A DNA stretch of 5,508 bases. Origin: an uncultured Verrucomicrobiales bacterium (GTDB lineage: Bacteria; Verrucomicrobiota; Verrucomicrobiia; Verrucomicrobiales; Akkermansiaceae). A model generated the notes under the pieces. The model did not search any database. It saw only the letters and a list, made by a program, of their open reading frames with translations, and had not been told where the DNA came from. Within the stretch, counting starts at the first letter, position 1, and each line of letters begins with the position of its first letter. A program made the position numbers and the translations under genes. Where the stretch lies: positions 1 through 5,508 of the forward strand of contig CALBJX010000063.1 in NCBI GenBank assembly GCA_937893015.1, given 5' to 3'. Shown here piece by piece: positions 1 to 4,564 of this stretch.

Positions 1-42
1 CAATGCCATATCACGTGCATGGAATTCCCGCCCACTCTGCCT

Positions 43-73
43 TTATTAACAATAAGATACAATACGATATTAT
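43..73 (+). promoter_or_regulatory. AT-rich promoter-like region before the PEP-CTERM gene
   Basis: This stretch is much more AT-rich than its surroundings. It holds TTAACA (46-51) and TATTAT (68-73) separated by 16 bp, each one base from the sigma70 consensus. That pair would start transcription a few bases inside the gene, so it cannot alone serve the ATG at 76. TACAAT at 58-63 is a better placed -10 box, 12 nt before the ATG, but it has no convincing -35. A small palindrome (TTATT, AAC, AATAA) covers 43-55. A promoter is likely here; the exact boxes are uncertain. Confidence 0.35.
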
Positions 74-75
74 AC

Positions 76-807
76 ATGAAAAAGACTCTGATTGCAATCC
101 TTGCCTTGAGCGGACTCGCCATGGCTGAGGGTGTGACCTACTCGGAAACGCTCACTCTTACGACCACCTCTACGTATTGGGGAAAGGGAAACTCGCGCTC
201 CGGCGATGATGATCCTGCCCACTGGAGTAATTCTACGGCAAACGACGGCATTGCTGCCGATTATGTCTATTACGATTTCATTGCGGCGCCCAATGCCACA
301 ACCGGCATGATTTATTATGGTGTTGCCAATGGTAATGACTACGGATCGGGCGATGTCGTCATCTCTACAGCCGCAGATAAGAGTATCAGCTTTAATACAC
401 TTGCTCGCGGTGCTAATGGTGGTGAATATGTTGCTCTCACGCTTTCCAAGGAAGATCTCACCATTGGTGCTCATACCATTGGGGATACACTCGTGGAAGT
501 AACCCTTACCTTTACGAATAATGTTGAGAAGGGTGCATATTCTGCTTGGGGTTACACGAAGGGTGCAACATCGGTTACAAACCTCGGCGGTGTACAAAAC
601 ACGGCTAGCGGCGAAAACACGCTGACGCTGACTGAAAGCGATTTGATGAACGTGGATAAGCTGGTCTTCGTTATCGGCAACGCAAAGAATAACACGCAGG
701 TGACAGGCTTGTCCGTGGTTTCTACCTTCAAAACCCCCGAGCCCGCCACGGCGACGCTTTCCCTGCTGGCGCTCGCCGGTCTGGCTTCCCGCCGCCGCCG
801 CCACTAA
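76..807 (+). CDS. PEP-CTERM sorting-domain protein, secreted
   Basis: This is a 243-residue exported protein of unknown specific function. The ATG at 76 is preferred over an in-frame ATG at 19 because it begins a clean signal peptide: Lys2-Lys3, a hydrophobic core (about residues 4-15) and a likely cleavage site after Ala-Met-Ala17. The mature part is rich in Thr, Ser, Gly and Asn, with alternating patterns suggesting beta structure; I recognise no catalytic domain. The C-terminus is a PEP-CTERM tag: Pro221-Glu-Pro223, a Leu/Ala hydrophobic stretch and four Arg (239-242) before the final His. In this family the tag is recognised by an exosortase-type system that processes the protein at the envelope; no exosortase gene lies in this window. 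The passenger has lower GC than the other genes, while the tag-coding end (736-804) is very GC-rich. A terminator follows, so the gene is probably monocistronic. No Shine-Dalgarno sequence is visible. Confidence 0.9.
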   Translation: MKKTLIAILALSGLAMAEGVTYSETLTLTTTSTYWGKGNSRSGDDDPAHWSNSTANDGIAADYVYYDFIAAPNATTGMIYYGVANGNDYGSGDVVISTAADKSISFNTLARGANGGEYVALTLSKEDLTIGAHTIGDTLVEVTLTFTNNVEKGAYSAWGYTKGATSVTNLGGVQNTASGENTLTLTESDLMNVDKLVFVIGNAKNNTQVTGLSVVSTFKTPEPATATLSLLALAGLASRRRRH

Positions 808-833
808 AGCGACAAGCTACGGCTTAACTCTTC

Positions 834-868
834 GGCATCCGCTCTTCCACGAGCGGGTGCCTTTTTTC
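834..868 (+). terminator. Rho-independent terminator of the PEP-CTERM gene
   Basis: An 11-bp stem (834-844 with 851-861, ten Watson-Crick pairs and one G-U) encloses a 6-nt loop and is followed directly by six T (862-867). It lies 26 nt after the stop codon of the PEP-CTERM gene. This is a textbook intrinsic terminator. Confidence 0.9.
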
Positions 869-875
869 TTGTTTA

Positions 876-916
876 GCGCCGTGGCTCCTCTTCCTCGGGG
901 CTACGCCCCACGGCGC
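876..916. repeat. 41-bp imperfect palindrome in spacer
   Basis: GCGCCGTGG (876-884) and its exact complement CCACGGCGC (908-916) form the ends of a 41-bp element. Inside, GGGGC-TAC-GCCCC (897-909) forms a competing hairpin with a 3-nt loop. No T-run follows, so it is not a terminator. It could be a REP-like repeat or part of a structured RNA between two terminator hairpins. Confidence 0.6.
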
Positions 917-925
917 GATATAAAG

Positions 926-958
926 AAACCCGTCTGACGCGAGCAGCAGACAGGTTTT
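926..958 (+). terminator. Second terminator-like hairpin
   Basis: AAACCCGTCTG (926-936) pairs with CAGACAGGTTT (947-957) in ten of eleven positions, with one C-A mismatch and a 10-nt loop. The downstream T-run is short (four T, 955-958). The A-rich 5' flank (922-928) gives a T-rich run on the other strand, so it might also work in reverse. It lies in tandem about 90 nt after the first terminator and insulates hemB from upstream transcription. The mismatch and short T-run make it weaker than the first. Confidence 0.55.
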
Positions 959-981
959 GTCTATCCTTGCGGCGGAGCCGC
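959..981 (-). repeat. Dispersed repeat core with GC mini-palindrome, copy 1
   Basis: GCGGC-GGA-GCCGC (969-981) is a perfect hairpin with a 3-nt loop. Read on the - strand, 981 to 961 gives GCGGCTCCGCCGCAAGGATAG, closely matching the + strand at 3732-3751 apart from two loop bases and one extra G. Two near-identical copies in non-coding DNA in opposite orientations indicate a dispersed repeat family. Confidence 0.6.
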
Positions 982-992
982 GCTTGCTTTCC

Positions 993-1034
993 AAATCAAA
1001 AATCTCAAATTACGAATCCTAAATCACAAATTCT
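993..1034. repeat. AT-rich tandem heptamer tract, six units
   Basis: Six consecutive 7-bp units with consensus AAATYNN fill 42 bp: AAATCAA, AAATCTC, AAATTAC, GAATCCT, AAATCAC and AAATTCT. The A/G-A-A-T block recurs exactly every 7 bp while positions 6 and 7 vary. It ends 48 bp before the hemB start. The period is clear by eye; its role is unknown. Confidence 0.75.
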
Positions 1035-1064
1035 TTGTTCCTTCTTCCCTTTTCCCCCCATGTG

Positions 1065-1073
1065 TGCTAGAGT
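1065..1073 (+). promoter_or_regulatory. Possible extended -10 box for hemB
   Basis: TGC-TAGAGT fits an extended -10 element (TGN followed by TANNNT) and ends 9 nt before the hemB ATG at 1083. No good -35 is seen at the usual distance; the preceding 40 bases are pyrimidine-rich. If real, the transcript would start only about 2-4 nt before the start codon. Confidence 0.35.
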
Positions 1074-1082
1074 GTCGGTGTT

Positions 1083-2075
1083 ATGATGAATCTGCCTGTT
1101 CGTCCGCGTCGTAATCGCAAGAGTGCCGGGGTGCGTGGTCTGATGCGCGAGACCTCGCTGTCCGCGGCGCATTTGATTTACCCCATGTTTGTGCAGGAGG
1201 GGGAGGAGAACACCCCGATTGAGTCGCTGCCGGGGTGCACGCGCTGGTGCGTGGCGGATATTGCGGCAGAGTGTCGACGACTGTTCGATCTGGGTATCCC
1301 CTGCGTGGATCTCTTTGCCGTGGTGCCGGAGGAGAAGAAGGATGCCGCGGGTTCCGAGGCGTGGAATCCCGAGGGCGTGGTGCCGTGCGCCATCCGCGCC
1401 ATCAAGGCTGCCGTGCCTGAGATGGTGGTGATGACGGATGTGGCGCTCGACCCCTTCAACACCTATGGTCAGGACGGCATCGTGCGCGAGTACGAGGACG
1501 GCAGCTATGAAATCCTGAACGATGAGACGGTGGAGGCCTTGGTGAAACAGGCGCTCTGCCATGCCCGCGCGGGGGCGGACATCATCTCCCCGAGCGACAT
1601 GATGGATGGGCGCATCGCGGCGCTGCGTGCGGCGCTGGATGCCGAGGGCTTTGAAAAGGTGTCGCTTATGAGCTACACGGCGAAGTATGCTTCCGCTTTC
1701 TATGGCCCCTTCCGCGGGGCGCTGGGCAGCGCACCCAAGTTCGGCGACAAGAAGACCTACCAGATGGACCCCGCCAACGCCCGCGAGGCTCTGCGCGAGG
1801 CGGCTCTGGATGCGGCGGAAGGCGCGGATTTCCTGATGGTGAAGCCCGCGACGATGTACCTCGATGTCATCGCCGCCATGCGCGCTGCGACCACCCTGCC
1901 GATTGCCGCCTACCATGTGAGCGGCGAGTATCTGATGGTGAAGGCCGCCGCCGCTTCCGGTTGGCTGGATGAAAGGTCTGCTATGATGGAAGCTCTCCTT
2001 TCCATCCGCCGCGCGGGCGCGGATATGATTCTCACCTACGCCGCCCCGCAGGTGGCCGAGTGGCTGCGCCAATAA
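1083..2075 (+). CDS. hemB: Porphobilinogen synthase (delta-aminolevulinic acid dehydratase)
   Basis: HemB condenses two 5-aminolevulinate molecules to porphobilinogen, the first common step towards heme and other tetrapyrroles, in the cytoplasm. The 330-residue length is normal. The N-terminal arm RPRRNRKS (7-14) and RETSLSAAHLIYPMFV (22-37) are typical. The two active-site lysines are visible: Lys201 in SYTAKYAS and the Schiff-base Lys254 in MVKPA, followed by AYHVSGEY (276-283). The metal segment reads DVALDPFNTYGQDG (119-132): Ala121, Asp123 and Asp131 replace the three zinc-binding cysteines of the E. coli and animal enzymes, so this is the aspartate-type, Mg-dependent class. ATG occurs at both 1083 and 1086; either could be the start, and no Shine-Dalgarno sequence decides. 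It probably forms an operon with the gene 15 nt downstream. It contains no TTA, CTA or TCA codons, in line with strong GC bias. Confidence 0.97.
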   Translation: MMNLPVRPRRNRKSAGVRGLMRETSLSAAHLIYPMFVQEGEENTPIESLPGCTRWCVADIAAECRRLFDLGIPCVDLFAVVPEEKKDAAGSEAWNPEGVVPCAIRAIKAAVPEMVVMTDVALDPFNTYGQDGIVREYEDGSYEILNDETVEALVKQALCHARAGADIISPSDMMDGRIAALRAALDAEGFEKVSLMSYTAKYASAFYGPFRGALGSAPKFGDKKTYQMDPANAREALREAALDAAEGADFLMVKPATMYLDVIAAMRAATTLPIAAYHVSGEYLMVKAAAASGWLDERSAMMEALLSIRRAGADMILTYAAPQVAEWLRQ

Positions 2076-2090
2076 GATGTACTTTAAGCC

Positions 2091-3143
2091 ATGTCTCCCC
2101 GCCCCATCCGCACGCGTTCTCCCAAACGCTTCCGCATCGACCTCTTCCTCGTCCTGCTGGTCATGGCGCTGGCGGGCTTGGCGCAGGCGGTGTTCGGCGG
2201 CAGCGATGCGATATGGCGCACATTGACGGGGGAGCCCGCTTTGGTGCAGGAGGCCGGGCAGGGAACACAGGGGGGCGCGGCGGTGGCGCACGAGGCGCTT
2301 GAGCCGGGGCTGAGCTGTGAGGGTATGCCCGAGTCGGGGGCGCCCGTACGCTTCCTGATGCAGAATGTGCAGAACTACTTTGTGGCGGGGGAGCAACAGC
2401 GGTCCCGCTATGTGAGCAAGCCGAAACCCGAGGCGGAGCGCACGGCGTTGGTGCGGGCCATGGTGAAGGCGCACCCCGATGTCATCGGCCTGGTGGAAAT
2501 CGGCGGGCCGCTCGCCTTGCAGGATTTGCGAGAACGCTTGGAGGCGGCGGGTCTGTCGTATCCCTATTTCCGCGTGCTGGTGCGCCAAGGGGAGGACCGC
2601 GCGTTGGGGATTCTCTCCCGCTTGCCGATTGTGGCGGATGCCTCCCGCGCGGACATGCCGCTGATGGGGCAGAGCCGCCGCCCGATGCTCCGCGGGTTGC
2701 TGGATGTGACCATCCGCGCGGAGGACGGGCGCCTGTTCCGCATTCTCGGCGTGCATCTCAAATCCCGCGTGGGCGAGGACCCGGCCGCGGCCAAGGCGCT
2801 CCGCAACAAGGAGGCCCGCACGCTGGCGCTCTATGTGCAGGCGGAGATGAAACGTTCCCCCAAGATGCCCCTGTTGGTCTACGGCGACTGCAACGATACG
2901 CCCGAGGATGAGGCCGTGAAGACCATGTTGCAGGGAGGCGTGCTCACCCGCCTCTCCCCGAAGGATTCCCGCGGCGAGGAATGGACGCATTACTATCGCT
3001 ACGGCAGGTCCTACTACGCCTTTGATCACATCTTTTTCAACAAGGTGCTTCACAAACGCGTGAAGTCCGCCCCCGCATGCGGCATCGCCGACCAAGGCGA
3101 ACAGGCCAGCGACCACCGCGCCCTCTGGTGCGACCTAAGGTGA
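2091..3143 (+). CDS. Endonuclease/exonuclease/phosphatase family protein, membrane-anchored or secreted
   Basis: This 350-residue protein has the DNase I-like EEP fold, whose members cleave phosphodiester bonds in nucleic acids, phospholipids or phosphorylated small molecules. All catalytic landmarks are present: Asn92/Asn95 in MQNVQNYF, Glu136 in VIGLVEIGG, His222 in GVHLKS, Asp266 and Asn268 in YGDCNDTP, Asp312-His313 in FDHIFF, and Ser340-Asp341-His342 in SDHRALW. The basic N-terminus (six Arg/Lys in residues 1-15) precedes a hydrophobic segment (about 16-35) ending in Ala-Gln-Ala33, so it is a signal peptide or signal anchor and the catalytic domain acts outside the cytoplasm. A low-complexity linker (about 48-85) joins anchor and domain. 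It starts 15 nt after hemB and is likely cotranscribed. The TGA stop overlaps the first unit of a heptamer repeat. The substrate (extracellular DNA or a phospholipid, for instance) cannot be told from sequence. Confidence 0.88.
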   Translation: MSPRPIRTRSPKRFRIDLFLVLLVMALAGLAQAVFGGSDAIWRTLTGEPALVQEAGQGTQGGAAVAHEALEPGLSCEGMPESGAPVRFLMQNVQNYFVAGEQQRSRYVSKPKPEAERTALVRAMVKAHPDVIGLVEIGGPLALQDLRERLEAAGLSYPYFRVLVRQGEDRALGILSRLPIVADASRADMPLMGQSRRPMLRGLLDVTIRAEDGRLFRILGVHLKSRVGEDPAAAKALRNKEARTLALYVQAEMKRSPKMPLLVYGDCNDTPEDEAVKTMLQGGVLTRLSPKDSRGEEWTHYYRYGRSYYAFDHIFFNKVLHKRVKSAPACGIADQGEQASDHRALWCDLR

Positions 3144-3189
3144 TGTACAACGTACAAATCGCCCGCGCTTCGCGAGGGACGCAAAGCGT
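3142..3189 (+). repeat. Composite repeat, copy 1: GTAC heptamers, GC hairpin, ACGCAAAGCGT
   Basis: Immediately at the stop codon of the nuclease-fold gene come GATGTAC (3142-3148) and AACGTAC (3149-3155), then AAATCGC. Next is CGCG-CTT-CGCG (3164-3174) and then ACGC-AAA-GCGT (3179-3189), both palindromes with 3-nt loops. The same order (GTAC heptamers, a CTCGC-rich segment, ACGCAAAGCGT) is found on the - strand from 3900 to 3824, after gph. The spacing differs between copies, so these are related elements rather than exact repeats. Confidence 0.6.
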
Positions 3190-3219
3190 GGATGAAACGC
3201 CGTCCGTTTGTTTAATGCC

Positions 3220-3233
3220 TTCGGACTTCGGAC
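3220..3233. repeat. Perfect tandem heptamer TTCGGAC, two units
   Basis: TTCGGAC occurs twice in tandem and is followed by a further TT, ending 6 bp from the rlmH stop codon. Two units alone would be weak evidence, but the unit length matches the other heptamer tracts in this window. Confidence 0.45.
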
Positions 3234-3239
3234 TTGCCT

Positions 3240-3683
3240 TCAGTCCCGATGGTACGGGCTGCCGGCGAGCAGGGTGTGGATGCGGTAGATTTGCTCCAGC
3301 AGGACGACGAGGGCGAGCTCGTGCTGCATGGTGTGCTTGCCGAGGCAGAGCACGTGGTCGCAGGTCTCGCGCAGGGCAGGGGTGTGTCCGTCGGCGGCAC
3401 CGATGAGGAAGGCGACGTGTTTGATGTCGCCGCGCATCTGCCAGTCGCGGACATGCTGTTCCAATTGGCGGGTGGTCCAGTTTTCTCCGCGCTCGTCCAT
3501 GGCGATGCGGAGGCAGCCTTCGCTGGCCTCCAGCAGCCGCGCGGAGACATCGGCGGAGGAACCCGCTTTCACATAGCGCAGCTCCACCTTGCCGAGCGGT
3601 CGTAAGCGGTCTTCAAAAAACTTCACGCCGTCTCGGGCGTAGGCGATGGAGGGGCGGGCGGCGGCGATGATGCGGAAATCCAT
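3240..3683 (-). CDS. rlmH: 23S rRNA pseudouridine-1915 N3-methyltransferase RlmH
   Basis: RlmH is a small SPOUT methyltransferase that uses S-adenosylmethionine to methylate pseudouridine 1915 in helix 69 of 23S rRNA, acting on the assembled 70S ribosome. At 147 residues it is slightly shorter than the usual 155-160. Family marks are DERG (63-66), the cofactor loop FLIGAADG (92-99), a knot segment containing His117-Thr118 and His121, EQIYR (130-134) and the terminal PYHR (143-146). Several normally conserved positions differ: IGG is IGA, the Pro before the knot His is Gln120, and the Arg usually found in the RVxLxEQ stretch is a Leu. The fold and C-terminus are intact, so I read it as a divergent functional copy. 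It is the last gene of the - strand run, 183 nt after gph, with an AT heptamer tract ending 5 nt before its ATG and no Shine-Dalgarno sequence. It may have its own promoter in that spacer. Confidence 0.9.
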   Translation of the reverse strand: MDFRIIAAARPSIAYARDGVKFFEDRLRPLGKVELRYVKAGSSADVSARLLEASEGCLRIAMDERGENWTTRQLEQHVRDWQMRGDIKHVAFLIGAADGHTPALRETCDHVLCLGKHTMQHELALVVLLEQIYRIHTLLAGSPYHRD

Positions 3684-3688
3684 GAGGG

Positions 3689-3730
3689 AATTACAAATTA
3701 CAATTTACAAATGACAAATTGAGAAATTTG
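3689..3730. repeat. AT-rich tandem heptamer tract before rlmH, six units
   Basis: Six 7-bp units fill 42 bp: AATTACA, AATTACA, ATTTACA, AATGACA, AATTGAG and AAATTTG. The first four share the ACA ending. The tract begins 5 bp upstream of the rlmH start codon and abuts a GC palindrome at 3731. Unit length and unit number are the same as in the tract before hemB. It contains TTGTCA on the - strand (3712-3717), which resembles a -35, but no well-spaced -10 follows. Confidence 0.75.
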
Positions 3731-3752
3731 TGCGGCTGTGCCGCAAGATAGA
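3731..3752 (+). repeat. Dispersed repeat core with GC mini-palindrome, copy 2
   Basis: TGCGGC-TGT-GCCGCA (3731-3745) is a perfect 6-bp hairpin with a 3-nt loop. With the following AGATAGA it matches the - strand at 981-959 at all but two loop bases and one single-base gap. It touches the heptamer tract directly. No T-run follows on either strand, so it is not a canonical terminator. Confidence 0.6.
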
Positions 3753-3823
3753 GACGAGACGCAGAGCGCATGCAAAAGCTGAGAGTGGAATGAAACTGTT
3801 GTTTTTGTTATAGGCCGTTATAG

Positions 3824-3900
3824 ACGCTTTGCGTTGTGATAAGTATGCGAGCAAGGCGAGCCGAACTCAGACTTCGTACATCGTACCTCGTACATCGTCC
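3824..3900 (-). repeat. Composite repeat, copy 2: GTAC heptamers to ACGCAAAGCGT, overlapping the gph 3' end
   Basis: On the + strand, 3874-3900 is a period-7 tract: TCGTACA, TCGTACC, TCGTACA and a partial TCGTCC. Reading the - strand onward, a CTCGC-rich segment (about 3863-3848) and then ACGCAAAGCGT (3834-3824) follow. This is the same order as at 3142-3189, in inverted orientation. The heptamers are translated as the last ten residues of the gph product. A further direct repeat, GTTATAG-GCC-GTTATAG, lies next to it at 3807-3823. Confidence 0.6.
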
Positions 3901-4556
3901 TTTAAGAGGTGTTTTTCCATCGCGGCGGCGGAGGAAAACACCGTGCGGCCATCGAGGTCGCCGCGGCGGCTGTAGCCCCAGTCGAAGAGGGCGCAGGGGC
4001 AGCCGGCGTTGTCGGCGGTTTGCGCGTCGTAGAGGGAGTCGCCCACCATCACCATGTCGGCAGGGCACACGCACCATTGTGCGGCGAGATGGAGCAGCGC
4101 ATCAGGCGCGGGTTTGCGGGGGAAGGCGGGGGAATTGCCGAGCACGAAATCGAAGGTGTTTTCGGGGAAGAGCGTCTGCACCATGGGCACGGTGATATCG
4201 TGCGGCTTGTTGGAGAGCACGGCGAGGCGGCAGCCGGCGGCACGCAGGTGCTCCAGCATCTCGGGGATGCCGGGGTAGGGGCGTGTGAAGTCGCCCTGCC
4301 AGCAGTGCGGGTATTCGCGGCGGAAGGCGGTGTGGATGGCCTCCAGCTCCTCCGCGGGGGCGAGGGAGACATCCGCATAGCCGATGGCGGCGGCGCAGAG
4401 GTTGGCTGCCCCGCGCCCGATCATCCCGCGCACTCGTTCCTGCGGGTGCGGTGCTTTGCCCAGCGAGCGCAGAGCGCGATTGACTCCCTCCGCGATGCCG
4501 GGGAGGGAGTCAACGAGGGTGCCGTCCAAATCAAAGACGATGGGGCGGGCGGACAT
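3867..4556 (-). CDS. gph: HAD-superfamily hydrolase, phosphoglycolate phosphatase-like
   Basis: The family removes phosphate from 2-phosphoglycolate and similar small phosphoesters in the cytoplasm; 2-phosphoglycolate arises from oxidative DNA damage repair and oxygenation reactions. The protein has 229 residues, normal for the family. HAD motif I is FDLDGTLVDS with nucleophile Asp9 and acid/base Asp11; motif II is Ser115 in LAVLSNKP; motif III Lys148 is in PRKPAPD; motif IV is GDSLYD with Asp173 and Asp177. The alpha-helical cap lies at about 15-90. The ATG is 8 nt after the lpxA stop, so the two are cotranscribed; there is no Shine-Dalgarno sequence. The last ten residues (220-229, DDVRGTMYEV) are encoded by a tandem heptamer tract, so the tail was probably added by repeat DNA. 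The HAD family and catalytic competence are secure; phosphoglycolate as substrate is the likeliest choice but not proven, since HAD paralogs vary. Confidence 0.88.
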   Translation of the reverse strand: MSARPIVFDLDGTLVDSLPGIAEGVNRALRSLGKAPHPQERVRGMIGRGAANLCAAAIGYADVSLAPAEELEAIHTAFRREYPHCWQGDFTRPYPGIPEMLEHLRAAGCRLAVLSNKPHDITVPMVQTLFPENTFDFVLGNSPAFPRKPAPDALLHLAAQWCVCPADMVMVGDSLYDAQTADNAGCPCALFDWGYSRRGDLDGRTVFSSAAAMEKHLLKDDVRGTMYEV

Positions 4557-4564
4557 GGTGGTGC

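Noticed and set aside
1..40. CCAT...ATGG and CACGTG symmetry near the left end as an operator.
   Set aside because: The arms are only 4 bp and the match is easily due to chance.
19..75. N-terminal extension of the first gene from the ATG at 19.
   Set aside because: It would place 19 residues ahead of a clean signal peptide, and the stretch looks like promoter DNA.
70..804. A 244-codon - strand open frame opposite the PEP-CTERM gene.
   Set aside because: It lacks any recognisable domain, while the + strand product has a signal peptide and a PEP-CTERM tag at the expected ends.
1005..3116. A 703-codon open frame on the - strand opposite hemB and the nuclease-fold gene.
   Set aside because: Its codons are in exact register with both sense genes, so it stays open simply because those genes use no TTA, CTA or TCA codons. 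The product is His/Arg/Gly-rich with no recognisable domain, and the sense products are clear conserved enzymes.
3195..3213. Hairpin AAACG-CCGTC-CGTTT followed by a few T, as a terminator for the hemB operon or for rlmH.
   Set aside because: The stem is only 5 bp and AT-rich, and there is no proper T-run; too weak to call.
993..3900. The heptamer tracts as a CRISPR array.
   Set aside because: The units are 7 bp with no spacers and no cas genes nearby.
3142..3900. rlmH as cargo of an insertion sequence or integron cassette.
   Set aside because: No transposase or integrase is present and rlmH is a housekeeping gene; the inverted repeats are imperfect and better described as repeat elements. 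Kept only as an alternative in a finding.
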